A DNA stretch of 28,682 nt from Pseudomonadota bacterium (GTDB taxonomy: Bacteria; Pseudomonadota; Alphaproteobacteria; Rhodospirillales; Magnetospirillaceae): contig JAEXAH010000023.1 in the NCBI GenBank assembly GCA_023458315.1, forward strand, positions 1-28,682. Direction: 5' to 3'. This document shows, piece by piece, positions 14,953 to 25,050 of this stretch. The notes under the pieces are model-generated. The model saw only the letters and a list, made by a program, of their open reading frames with translations, searched no databases and was not told where the DNA came from. The position numbers and the translations under genes are program-made. The first letter of the stretch is position 1; each line of letters begins with the position of its first letter.

Positions 14953-16803
14953 ATGACCATCCGCCTGCTCCCCCCCACCCTGGTCAACCAGATCGCCGCC
15001 GGCGAAGTGGTTGAACGCCCCGCCGCCGCCGTCAAGGAACTGGTGGAGAATTCCCTGGATTCCGGCGCCACCCGCATCGAGGTGGTGCTGGTCGAGGGCG
15101 GACAGGCACTGATTTCCGTCACCGACGACGGTTGCGGCATGGGGCCGGACGAACTGGCGCTGGCGGTGGAACGCCACGCCACCTCGAAATTGCCCGACGA
15201 CGATCTGGTGCACATCCGCCACCTGGGTTTTCGCGGCGAGGCGTTGCCGTCCATCGGCTCGGTGGCGCGGCTGACCCTGACCTCGCGGCCGCGCGGCGCC
15301 GATTCCGCCTGGAGCCTGAGCGTCGAGGGCGGCGCCAAGGGAACGCCGCAACCGGCCGCCCATCCGCCCGGCACGCGGGTCGAGGTGCGCGACCTGTTTT
15401 ACGCCACCCCGGCGCGGCTGAAATTCCTCAAGGCGCCGCGCACCGAACTGGGCCATGCGGTGGACACGCTGGAGCGGTTGGCCATGGCCCATCCGGCGGT
15501 GGCCTTCACCCTGTCCGACGGGGCGCGGCCGGTGCTGAAACTGTCGGGCCAGCGCGGCGAACCCGCGGCGGCGCAACTGGCGCGGCTGGCCGCCATCATC
15601 GGCCGCGATTTCGAGCACAACGCCGTGCGCCTGTCGGCCGAGCGCGAGGGCGTGCGCCTGAGCGGCTGGGCCGGGTTGCCGACCTTCAACAAGGGCACCA
15701 GCGCCTATCAATACCTGTTCGTCAACGGCCGCCCGGTCAAGGACCGGCTGGTGATCGGCGCGGTCAAGGGCGCCTATCAGGACGTGCTGAGCCACGACCG
15801 CCACCCGGTGGTGGCGCTGTTCCTGGAATTGGACCCCGAGGCGGTGGACGTCAACGTCCACCCGGCCAAGGCCGAAGTGCGGTTCCGCGATTCCGGGCTG
15901 GTGCGCGGCCTGATCGTCTCTGGCATCCGCCACGCCTTGGCCGAGGCCGGGCACCGCGCCTCCTCGACCCTGGGCATCGCCGCGCTGGGGGCTTTGGGAG
16001 CCGCCTCCGGCGGCATGGGGGCTTTGGGCGCGACTGCGGCGCCGCCGCGCCCGACCTCCCATTACCAATGGCAGCCGCAGACGCCGCGCCCCAGCTTCGG
16101 GCAGGTGCAGCAGGCGGCCTCGGCCTTCGCACCGCCCGCCGGTCTGTCCGAGGCGCTGCCCGGCCTGCACCTGCCGCCCGCCGCCCCGGCCGAGGCGCAA
16201 CCGGCGGAAGTGCCCGAACTGGACCACCCGCTGGGCGCCGCCCGCGCCCAATTGCACGACACCTACATCATCGCCGAGACCAGCGACGGCCTGGTCATCG
16301 TCGACCAGCACGCCGCCCATGAACGGCTGGTGCTGGAACGCATGAAGGCGGCCATGGCGGCCGGGCCGGTCAAGGCCCAGGCGTTGCTGCTGCCGGAAGT
16401 GGTGGATCTGGGCGAATCCGGCGCCGCCCGCGTCATCGACGCCGCGCCGCAATTGGCCGAATTGGGGCTGGTGGTGGAAAGCTTCGGCGGCGGCGCCGTG
16501 GTGGTGCGCGAGGTGCCCGCCCTGCTGGGCGATTGCGACGTGCAGGGACTGGTGCGCGATCTGGCCGACGATCTGGCGGAATGGGGCGAGGCGCTGGCGT
16601 TGCAGGACAAGCTGGGCAACATCTGCGCCACCATGGCCTGCCACGGCTCGGTGCGGTCGGGGCGGCGGCTGTCGGTGGCCGAGATGAACGCCCTGTTGCG
16701 CCAGATGGAGCAGACGCCGCTGTCCGGCCAGTGCAACCATGGCCGCCCGACCCATGTGTCGCTGCGGCTGGCCGATGTGGAGAAACTGTTCGGGCGGCGG
16801 TGA
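14953..16803 (+). CDS. mutL: DNA mismatch repair protein MutL (endonuclease type)
   Basis: A 616-residue matchmaker and nicking endonuclease of mismatch repair. The N-terminal GHKL ATPase is complete: NQIAAGEVVERPAAAVKELV with catalytic E and NS, TDDGCGMG, then GFRGEALPSIGSVA. The transducer domain carries NVHPAKAEVRF. A Gly/Ala/Pro-rich linker (about 335-410) separates it from the C-terminal dimerisation domain. The metal-dependent endonuclease motif DQHAAHERLVLE starts at D451, and the matching GQCNHGRP box is near the end (C594), so this is the self-nicking type found in bacteria without MutH. The start at 14953 begins exactly at the conserved MTIRLLPPTLVNQIAAGE. No ribosome-binding site is visible, and the promoter position suggests leaderless translation. 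Confidence 0.98.
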   Translation: MTIRLLPPTLVNQIAAGEVVERPAAAVKELVENSLDSGATRIEVVLVEGGQALISVTDDGCGMGPDELALAVERHATSKLPDDDLVHIRHLGFRGEALPSIGSVARLTLTSRPRGADSAWSLSVEGGAKGTPQPAAHPPGTRVEVRDLFYATPARLKFLKAPRTELGHAVDTLERLAMAHPAVAFTLSDGARPVLKLSGQRGEPAAAQLARLAAIIGRDFEHNAVRLSAEREGVRLSGWAGLPTFNKGTSAYQYLFVNGRPVKDRLVIGAVKGAYQDVLSHDRHPVVALFLELDPEAVDVNVHPAKAEVRFRDSGLVRGLIVSGIRHALAEAGHRASSTLGIAALGALGAASGGMGALGATAAPPRPTSHYQWQPQTPRPSFGQVQQAASAFAPPAGLSEALPGLHLPPAAPAEAQPAEVPELDHPLGAARAQLHDTYIIAETSDGLVIVDQHAAHERLVLERMKAAMAAGPVKAQALLLPEVVDLGESGAARVIDAAPQLAELGLVVESFGGGAVVVREVPALLGDCDVQGLVRDLADDLAEWGEALALQDKLGNICATMACHGSVRSGRRLSVAEMNALLRQMEQTPLSGQCNHGRPTHVSLRLADVEKLFGRR

Positions 16804-16836
16804 TATCCACAAATTGTGGTCATACCGGTGGATATC
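16802..16836. repeat. Inverted repeat at the mutL stop codon
   Basis: Perfect arms GATATCCAC (16802-16810) and GTGGATATC (16828-16836) are separated by 17 bases. A nested dyad, CCACAA-A-TTGTGG (16807-16819), shares the left arm, so two alternative foldings or overlapping protein sites exist. The left arm overlaps the mutL TGA. There is no U-run, so it is not a typical terminator. ATATCCACA is one base from a DnaA box. Confidence 0.6.
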
Positions 16837-16950
16837 CCACCACCCATGCCCCCATCCTGCATGAGCCATGTGCGATTGAGGGGTTGCCGCAGCGCAGCGA
16901 AGACGCCATTCTCGCGCCCTCGAATCATTCCAGTCAGGACGGGAGTAACG

Positions 16951-17292
16951 ATGATGCGCAGGCTGCTGACCGTGTTGGGCGGTCTCGGGGCGCTGGGGAC
17001 GGCCTTGTGGCTGTCGGCGTCGCCCGCCAAGGCCACCGCCGCCTCGGCCGAGGCCGGGGCCGAACTGGCCGCCCGCTGGTGCGCCGCCTGCCATGTGGTG
17101 TCGCCGTCGGGGGCGGGCGGAACCCAGGGGCCGTCCTTTCCCGACATCGCCGCCCGTCGCACCGTCGCCGAATTGCGCGCCTTCCTGACCCAACCCCACG
17201 CCAAGCCCATGAGCGGCTTCACCCTGCGCCCGCGCGAGGTCGAGGACGTGGCCGCCTATATCGGCACCCTGCAACAAAAGGCCGAACGCTAA
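16951..17292 (+). CDS. Small periplasmic class I cytochrome c
   Basis: A 113-residue protein with an N-terminal signal peptide (MMRRLLTVLGGLGALGTALW..., cleavage probably after the AKA near residue 28). One haem-binding CAACH follows (C44, C47, H48), with a likely distal methionine ligand at M87 in KPMSGF. This is a minimal monohaem cytochrome c that carries single electrons in the periplasm; the redox partner cannot be deduced. The ATG at 16951 is preceded by GGGAG about 6 bases upstream and a second ATG follows directly. The 147 bases between mutL and this gene hold the inverted repeat at 16802-16836 and nothing else that I can support. The small DUF2798 gene follows 5 bases later and is probably co-transcribed. 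Confidence 0.92.
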   Translation: MMRRLLTVLGGLGALGTALWLSASPAKATAASAEAGAELAARWCAACHVVSPSGAGGTQGPSFPDIAARRTVAELRAFLTQPHAKPMSGFTLRPREVEDVAAYIGTLQQKAER

Positions 17293-17297
17293 GCATC

Positions 17298-17552
17298 ATG
17301 ATCGGTTTCCTGACCTTCCGCCGCCGCCTGCCCGCCCGCGCCGCCGCCCTGCTGACGCCGCTGCTGCTGTCGCTGATGATGACCTTCATCGTCTCGGCCA
17401 TCTCGACCCTGCGCAGCGCCGGGCCGGACGCCGACCTGCTGCCGTTGTGGCTGGGCGCCTGGGGGATGTCGTGGCTGGTGGCCTTTCCCACCCTGCTGCT
17501 GGTGATGCCGCTGGTGCGGCGCATGGTCGGCCGATTGGTGGAACCTGCCTGA
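17298..17552 (+). CDS. DUF2798 family two-helix membrane protein
   Basis: An 84-residue protein with two predicted membrane helices (about 16-36 and 47-73). The pattern RRLPARAAALLTPLLLSLMMTFIVSAIST... and WLGAWGMSWLVAFPTLLLVMPLVRR matches the DUF2798 family, whose function is unknown. It starts 5 bases after the cytochrome c stop codon and has no good ribosome-binding site of its own, which suggests translational coupling. Its stop codon sits at the start of a 16-bp tandem duplication. Confidence 0.82.
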   Translation: MIGFLTFRRRLPARAAALLTPLLLSLMMTFIVSAISTLRSAGPDADLLPLWLGAWGMSWLVAFPTLLLVMPLVRRMVGRLVEPA

Positions 17553-17582
17553 GGTGGAATTGGCCTGAGGCGGAATTGGCCT
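17551..17582. repeat. Two-copy 16-bp tandem repeat after the DUF2798 gene
   Basis: GAGGTGGAATTGGCCT (17551-17566) is followed directly by GAGGCGGAATTGGCCT (17567-17582), with one mismatch. It begins inside the stop codon of the DUF2798 gene. It is probably a slippage duplication. Confidence 0.75.
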
Positions 17583-17630
17583 GACATTCCGCTTGAATCG
17601 CGGCCGCTAAGGCATTGATGCGATTCCCGC

Positions 17631-17659
17631 TTGACGATCGCCGCCATGCCTCATATAAA
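17631..17659 (+). promoter_or_regulatory. rpsT promoter
   Basis: TTGACG (17631-17636), 17-base spacer, TATAAA (17654-17659): the best sigma-70 match in the window. It starts a leader of about 36 bases before rpsT. Confidence 0.8.
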
Positions 17660-17701
17660 CGCGCCTTCGATTTCTGAACACTTCTCGGAACAGGTTTTAC
17701 C

Positions 17702-17974
17702 ATGGCTCATCACAAGTCCGCCAAGAAGCGCATCCGCCAGACCGAGCGCCGCACCGAGGTCAACCGCGCCCGCGTCAGCCGCATCCGCACCTTCGTCAAG
17801 AAGGTCGAACTGGCGATCGCTTCCGGCAATGCCGAGGAGGCCAAGGCCGCCTTCCTGGCCGCCGAGCCGGAGCTGGTGAAGGGCGCCCAGGCCGGTGTCC
17901 TGCACAAGAACACCGCCTCGCGCAAGGTTTCGCGTCTGTCCGCCCGCGTCAAGGACATGAAGCCGCTGGCCTAA
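17702..17974 (+). CDS. rpsT: 30S ribosomal protein S20
   Basis: A 90-residue, highly basic protein that binds 16S rRNA early in 30S assembly. It begins with MAHHKSAKKRIRQTERRTEVNRARVSRIRTFVKKVE, as S20 proteins do, and keeps the C-terminal HKNTASRKVSRLSARVK. The length is normal. It has its own strong promoter and terminator, so it is monocistronic. The ribosome-binding site is weak (ACAGG, then a T-rich spacer), consistent with the autoregulated translation known for S20. Confidence 0.98.
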   Translation: MAHHKSAKKRIRQTERRTEVNRARVSRIRTFVKKVELAIASGNAEEAKAAFLAAEPELVKGAQAGVLHKNTASRKVSRLSARVKDMKPLA

Positions 17975-18003
17975 GCGCCAACAGCCGAAATCCGAGGGTT
18001 TCC

Positions 18004-18038
18004 AAGGGCCGCGCCATTGGCGCGGCCCTTGTCGTTTT
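18004..18038 (+). terminator. rpsT terminator
   Basis: A 12-bp perfect stem AAGGGCCGCGCC / GGCGCGGCCCTT with loop ATT (18004-18030), followed by GTCGTTTT. It lies 29 bases after the rpsT stop. Confidence 0.85.
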
Positions 18039-18077
18039 CCGAGTCCGAAAGCCGCGCATTTTCTGCAAAAATTCGAC

Positions 18078-18129
18078 TTTTCCACAGCCTCTGGCGCGAC
18101 TCCCCAGGGATTCCGCGGCCTGTGGAAAA
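18078..18129. promoter_or_regulatory. Pair of inverted DnaA-box-like sites upstream of dnaA
   Basis: TTTTCCACA (18078-18086) and its exact inverse TGTGGAAAA (18121-18129) each differ by one base from the TTATCCACA consensus. The identity extends to 11 bp (CTTTTCCACAG / CTGTGGAAAAG). They lie in the 610-base gene-free stretch 17975-18584. That stretch also has the AT-rich inverted repeat GCGTCGAA / TTCGACGC (18231-18238, 18259-18266) and an AT-rich block at 18285-18320. They could be dnaA autoregulation sites or part of a replication origin. From 18330 to 18584 I see only GC-rich leader DNA. Confidence 0.55.
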
Positions 18130-18584
18130 GCAAGGGAAAAATTTTCGATGTTCCCGTTCCGGTCCTGTTGCGAGTCGCCGGGGCCATCGCTAGAGTCACC
18201 CACCTTGCGAGACGGAACGCAGTCAAAATCGCGTCGAATATTTTAAAAACACAAGATGTTCGACGCAAAGACACGTCCAGACCGCACATTTATTTAAAAT
18301 AGACTCTTTCGGTCATAATCCTGATTCAACTGGACTGGAGACGGTCTTTGGCATCAGGATGTTTACTGATGACACGGCGTTTTCGATTCGGCCACGGGGA
18401 GTGTGGGGACCACCCGGGCCGACGCGAAAGCCCCGGATCGCCGCGCCCGATGGGTGGCGGCCGGTCGGGTTGGGACGGGCAGGCTTCCGGCACCGCCATG
18501 GCGGGAACCAGGATAGCGGACCGCCCCGCCAGTGTTCATCGGGGATCGGGTGGCGTCGTTGCAGTTGTCGGGGACCAAGGAATT

Positions 18585-20006
18585 ATGATCGACGTGGAGT
18601 GGGATCGGATCAAGGTGCGCCTGCGCGACGAGGTCGGCGACGCCGCCTATCGCAGTTGGTTGCGGCCGATCACCTTGCAGGACGTGCGCGACGGCTCGGT
18701 CCGTCTGGGCCTGCCCACCCGCTTCATGCGCGACTGGGTCGCCACCCATTACGGCGACCGCATCCGCAATCTGTGGGGCGCCGAGAATCCGGCCATCCGC
18801 TCGGTCGAGATCGTGGTCGGCAACACCCCGCGTGCCGCCGTCACCTCGGCCAGCCCGTCCGTGCCCGCCACCGCCGCCGCCGCCGCTGCCCCGACCCCCG
18901 CCGCTCCCGCTGCCCCGGCGCTCCGCACCCGCGCCGCGCCGCCGCCGCCCGCCGCGCCGTGCGCCCCGGCCGATGTGGACGAACTGGGCGCGCAACTGGA
19001 TGCCCGCTACACCTTCAAGAACTTCGTGGTGGGCAAGCCCAACGAATTCGCCTATGCCGCCGCCCGCCGGGTGGCCGAGGCCCAGGCGGTGTCCTTCAAC
19101 CCGCTGTTCCTGTATGGCGGCGTCGGCCTGGGCAAGACCCACCTGATGCACGCCATCGCCTGGCACATCCGCGAGCACGATCCCAGCCGCCGCGTGCTGT
19201 ACCTGTCGGCGGAAAAGTTCATGTACCGCTTCATCCGGGCGCTGCGCAGCCAGGATACCATGTCGTTCAAGGAGCAGTTCCGCTCGGTGGACGTGCTGAT
19301 GGTGGACGACGTGCAGTTCATCGCCGGCAAGGACGCCACCCAGGAAGAGTTCTTCCACACCTTCAACGCCCTGGTGGATCAGGGGCGCCAGATCGTGATT
19401 TCCGCCGACAAGTCGCCGTCCGATCTGGAGGGCATGGAAGACCGCCTGCGCTCGCGCCTGAATTCCGGCCTGGTGGCCGACATCCACGCCACCACCTACG
19501 AATTGCGCCTGGGCATCCTGCATTCCAAGGCCGAGCAGATGGCGGCCCAGGTGCCGCAGAAGGTCATGGAATTCCTGGCCCACAAGATCGCCAGCAACGT
19601 GCGCGAACTGGAAGGCGCCCTGAACCGCGTGGTCGCCCACGCCCAATTGGTGGGCCGCGCCATCACCCTGGAAAGCACCCAGGAGGTGCTGCACGATCTG
19701 CTGAAGGCGTCGGACCGCCGCATCACCATCGAGGAAATCCAGAAGCGGGTGGCCGAGCATTTCAACATCAAGCTGGCCGAGATGTCGTCGGCCCGCCGCT
19801 CGCGCCAGGTCGCCCGCCCGCGCCAGATCGCCATGTACCTGTCCAAGCAATTGACCAGCCGGTCCCTGCCCGAAATCGGCCGCAAGTTCGGCGGCCGCGA
19901 CCACACCACCGTCATGCATGCGGTCAAGAAGGTCGAGGAACTGAAGGGCGCCGACCAGGGCTTCGCCGAGGACGTGGAACTGTTGCGGCGCATGCTGCAA
20001 GGCTGA
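18585..20006 (+). CDS. dnaA: Chromosomal replication initiator protein DnaA
   Basis: A 473-residue AAA+ initiator that binds DnaA boxes and melts the origin. Domain I (about 1-80) starts IDVEWDRIKVRLRDEVGDAAYRSWL. Domain II is an unusually Ala/Pro-rich linker (about 84-128). Domain III has Walker A GGVGLGKTH (about 178-186), Walker B VLMVDDVQF (about 237-245) and the arginine-rich sensor segments. Domain IV ends with the box-recognition signature DHTTVMHAVKKVEEL (about 439-453). I chose the ATG at 18585 because AAGGA lies 4-5 bases upstream and domain I begins at once; the frame is open further upstream but encodes low-complexity Gly/Arg sequence. It is first in the dnaA-dnaN-recF-gyrB block. 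Confidence 0.98.
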   Translation: MIDVEWDRIKVRLRDEVGDAAYRSWLRPITLQDVRDGSVRLGLPTRFMRDWVATHYGDRIRNLWGAENPAIRSVEIVVGNTPRAAVTSASPSVPATAAAAAAPTPAAPAAPALRTRAAPPPPAAPCAPADVDELGAQLDARYTFKNFVVGKPNEFAYAAARRVAEAQAVSFNPLFLYGGVGLGKTHLMHAIAWHIREHDPSRRVLYLSAEKFMYRFIRALRSQDTMSFKEQFRSVDVLMVDDVQFIAGKDATQEEFFHTFNALVDQGRQIVISADKSPSDLEGMEDRLRSRLNSGLVADIHATTYELRLGILHSKAEQMAAQVPQKVMEFLAHKIASNVRELEGALNRVVAHAQLVGRAITLESTQEVLHDLLKASDRRITIEEIQKRVAEHFNIKLAEMSSARRSRQVARPRQIAMYLSKQLTSRSLPEIGRKFGGRDHTTVMHAVKKVEELKGADQGFAEDVELLRRMLQG

Positions 20007-20035
20007 CCCGGCCATAATCTTCACGCTTTCGCCGC

Positions 20036-20094
20036 CTTTCGGCGCCCCCGGGGGCGCTGAAAGCACTTTGCCGTACCCGCAGGCGTGGTATACT
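20036..20094 (+). promoter_or_regulatory. Palindrome and predicted dnaN promoter between dnaA and dnaN
   Basis: An imperfect palindrome CTTTC-GGCGCCCCCGGGGGCGCT-GAAAG (20036-20063) may end part of the dnaA transcript. It is followed by TTGCCG (20068-20073), a 15-base spacer and TATACT (20089-20094). The -10 box is good and the spacer is short. dnaN starts 55 bases later. Confidence 0.5.
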
Positions 20095-20149
20095 GCCCGG
20101 CCCCGCCAAAAGGCGGAAAACGGCTAAAACGGACGGCAAAAACCACGCC

Positions 20150-21268
20150 ATGAAGCTGACCATCGAGCGCGCCCAGCTGCTGAAGTCCCTGGCCCACGTC
20201 CAGAGCGTCGTCGAACGCCGCAACACCATTCCGATCCTGTCCAATGTCAAGCTCGAGGCGCGGCCCGGTTCGCTGTCCTTGAACGCCACCGACATGGACC
20301 TGGATTTCGTCGAGACGGTGAACGCCGACGTCGCCCGCCCGGGCGCCACCACCGCCCCGGCCCACACCCTGTTCGAGATCGTCAAGAAGCTGCCCGATGG
20401 CAGCCAGGTCGAGATCGACCACTCGCCCGAGGACAGCCTGCTGACCCTGCGCTCGGGCCGCTCCAAGTTCTCGCTGGCCTGCCTGCCGGTCGAGGATTTC
20501 CCGGTGCTGTCGGGCGGTGAACTGCCGCACAATTTCGTGCTGTCGGCGGCCGAATTGAAGGTGCTGATCGACCGCACCCGCTTCGCCATCTCGACCGAGG
20601 AAACCCGCTATTACCTGAACGGCATCTATCTGCACGCCGCCACCGGCGCCGCGGGCACCGTGCTGCGCGCCGTCGCCACCGACGGCCACCGTCTGGCCCG
20701 GGTCGAAGTGACCCTGCCCGAAGGCGCCGCCGGCATGCCCGGCGTCATCGTGCCGCGCAAGACGGTGAACGAGATCTACAAGCTGATCGGCGAAACCGAC
20801 GCGGAAATCACCGTGTCGCTGTCGGAAACCAAGCTGCGCTTCGCCTTTGGCGACGCCGTGCTGACCAGCAAGCTGATCGACGGCACCTTCCCCGATTACG
20901 AACGGGTGATCCCGGCCGACAACGACAAGTACCTGGACGCCGACGTCAAGGTGTTCGCCAGCGCCGTCGACCGCGTCTCGGCCATCTCGACGGAAAAAAG
21001 CCGCGCCATCAAGCTGAGCCTGGAAAAAGGCACGGTCAAGCTGTCGGCCTCCAGCCCCGAGAACGGCACCGCCGAGGAAGAACTGGAAGCCCAGTACGAT
21101 TCGACCCCGCTGGAAATCGGCTTCAACTCGCGCTACCTGCTGGATATCCTCAATCAGGTCGAGGGCGAAACCGCCCGTTTCGCCATGGCCGACGCCGCCA
21201 GCCCGACCGTGGTCCGCGATCAGGCCGACGACAGCGCCATCTACGTCCTGATGCCGATGCGGGTGTGA
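20150..21268 (+). CDS. dnaN: DNA polymerase III beta subunit (sliding clamp)
   Basis: A 372-residue ring-forming processivity clamp with three repeated domains. Recognisable segments are MKLTIERAQLLKSLAHVQSVV at the start, RNTIPILSNVKLEA (domain 1), FAISTEETRYYLNGIYLH (domain 2), the VATDGHRLARVE loop, and the C-terminal VVRDQADDSAIYVLMPMRV forming the partner-binding pocket. The length matches alphaproteobacterial clamps. The ATG at 20150 follows an A-rich leader with no strong ribosome-binding site. Its TGA stop overlaps the GTG start of recF, so the two are co-transcribed and probably translationally coupled. Confidence 0.98.
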   Translation: MKLTIERAQLLKSLAHVQSVVERRNTIPILSNVKLEARPGSLSLNATDMDLDFVETVNADVARPGATTAPAHTLFEIVKKLPDGSQVEIDHSPEDSLLTLRSGRSKFSLACLPVEDFPVLSGGELPHNFVLSAAELKVLIDRTRFAISTEETRYYLNGIYLHAATGAAGTVLRAVATDGHRLARVEVTLPEGAAGMPGVIVPRKTVNEIYKLIGETDAEITVSLSETKLRFAFGDAVLTSKLIDGTFPDYERVIPADNDKYLDADVKVFASAVDRVSAISTEKSRAIKLSLEKGTVKLSASSPENGTAEEELEAQYDSTPLEIGFNSRYLLDILNQVEGETARFAMADAASPTVVRDQADDSAIYVLMPMRV

Positions 21269-22455
21269 CCCAAAGCGGCACGGCCCGTCTGGCGGTCCGG
21301 CGGCTGACGCTGACCGATTTCCGCTGCTATGCCCGCCTGCGCCTGGACACCGATTCCCGGCCGGTGGTGCTGACCGGTCCCAATGGCGCGGGCAAGACCA
21401 ATCTGCTGGAGGCGCTGTCCTTCCTGACCCCCGGACGCGGCATGCGCCGCGCCACCTTGGGCGAGGTGGCGCGCAAGAATGTCCCCAGCGGAGCGGAAGA
21501 CCATAATTCGGTGCCCTGGGGCGTGGCGGCGGTGCTGGACGGCCCCGGCGGCGTGGTCGAGATCGGCACCGGGCGCGAGGCGGGATCGGAACGCCGCGCC
21601 ATCCGCATCGACGGCCAGGCGGCCAAGGCGCAGGATTTGGCGCCCATCGCCTCGGCGCTGTGGCTGACCCCGGCCATGGACCGGCTGTTCATCGAGGGCG
21701 CGTCGGGGCGGCGCCGGTTCCTGGACCGGCTGGTGTTCGGCCAGGAAGACGGCCACGCCGCCCAGGCCAGCGCCTACGAGCACGCCATGCGCGAGCGCAC
21801 CCGGCTGCTGAAGGCGGCGGCGCAAGGCGGTCGGCGGCCCGACCCCGCCTGGATGGGCGCGCTGGAAGACGCCATGGCCCGCCACGGCGCGGCGATGGCG
21901 GCGGCGCGGGTGCGGGCGGTGGCACGGTTGGGCGATGCCTGCGCCCAGGGATTGGGACCGTTCCCGGCGGCGCGGCTGCGCCTGCTGGGCGAGGTCGAGG
22001 ATTGGGCCGCCACGCTGGCGGCCGACGAGGTCGAGGAGCGGCTGCGCGGCGCCTTGCGCGCCGCCCGCTCCCGCGACGAGGCGGCGGGCGCCGCCACCTT
22101 CGGGCCGCATCGCAGCGACCTGGAGGTGCGCCACGCCGCCAAGGATCTGCCGGCCGGGCAATGCTCGACCGGCGAGCAGAAGGCGGTGCTGGTGTCCATG
22201 GTGCTGGCCCAGGCACGGGTCCGGACCGGGTTGACCGGACTGGCGCCGCTGATGCTGTTGGACGAGGTGGTGGCCCATCTGGACAAGGTGCGGCGTGCCG
22301 CCCTGTTCGACGAACTGGCCGGGCTGACCGCCCAGAGCTGGATGACCGGAACCGACGAGGTCTTGTTCGACGGTTTCGGCGATAGAGCGCAGTTTTTCCG
22401 CGTCGCCGACGCGGCTGTTACGAAGAATTTCGAGGACACGGATGAACACGAATGA
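21265..22455 (+). CDS. recF: DNA replication and repair protein RecF
   Basis: A 396-residue SMC-like ATPase that helps load RecA at gaps with RecO and RecR. It shows Walker A GPNGAGKTNLLEA (about 33-45), the ABC-type signature STGEQKAVLV (about 302-311), and Walker B PLMLLDEVVAHLD (about 330-342). The start is a GTG at 21265 whose bases overlap the dnaN stop (GTGA). The conserved fold ends before the last seven residues (EDTDEHE) and the stop codon, which are encoded by an intergenic decamer repeat (22433-22463). The original stop codon was therefore probably replaced when the repeat arrived. Confidence 0.96.
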   Translation: MTQSGTARLAVRRLTLTDFRCYARLRLDTDSRPVVLTGPNGAGKTNLLEALSFLTPGRGMRRATLGEVARKNVPSGAEDHNSVPWGVAAVLDGPGGVVEIGTGREAGSERRAIRIDGQAAKAQDLAPIASALWLTPAMDRLFIEGASGRRRFLDRLVFGQEDGHAAQASAYEHAMRERTRLLKAAAQGGRRPDPAWMGALEDAMARHGAAMAAARVRAVARLGDACAQGLGPFPAARLRLLGEVEDWAATLAADEVEERLRGALRAARSRDEAAGAATFGPHRSDLEVRHAAKDLPAGQCSTGEQKAVLVSMVLAQARVRTGLTGLAPLMLLDEVVAHLDKVRRAALFDELAGLTAQSWMTGTDEVLFDGFGDRAQFFRVADAAVTKNFEDTDEHE

Positions 22456-22535
22456 ACGCGGATAATATTTTGTGATTTTCGCCACAGCGGCAAAAACACT
22501 TCGCATCCGTGTTTATCCGTGTTCATCCGTGTCCT
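22433..22535. repeat. Inverted decamer repeat C between recF and gyrB
   Basis: The left arm 22433-22463 and the right arm 22505-22535 are 31-base inverted copies with 3 mismatches, built of units ACACGGATGA, ACACGAATGA and ACGCGGATAA. The spacer is 41 bases and AT-rich. The left arm contains the recF stop codon. The right arm abuts TATATT (22535-22540), a possible gyrB -10 box. Confidence 0.88.
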
Positions 22536-22581
22536 ATATTCCTGCGGTAGCCGCAAGGCAGCTTAGAAGGTTTGAAACGTC

Positions 22582-25044
<2,463 letters not shown>

Positions 25045-25050
25045 TTTGTT

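Noticed and set aside
14938..17277. 779-codon minus-strand frame across mutL and the cytochrome gene
   Set aside because: Shadow frame. Both genes on the plus strand carry complete family motifs.
18348..18584. Longer DnaA start or a small gene upstream of dnaA
   Set aside because: The upstream codons encode Gly/Arg-rich sequence with no resemblance to DnaA domain I, and the ATG at 18585 has its own ribosome-binding site.
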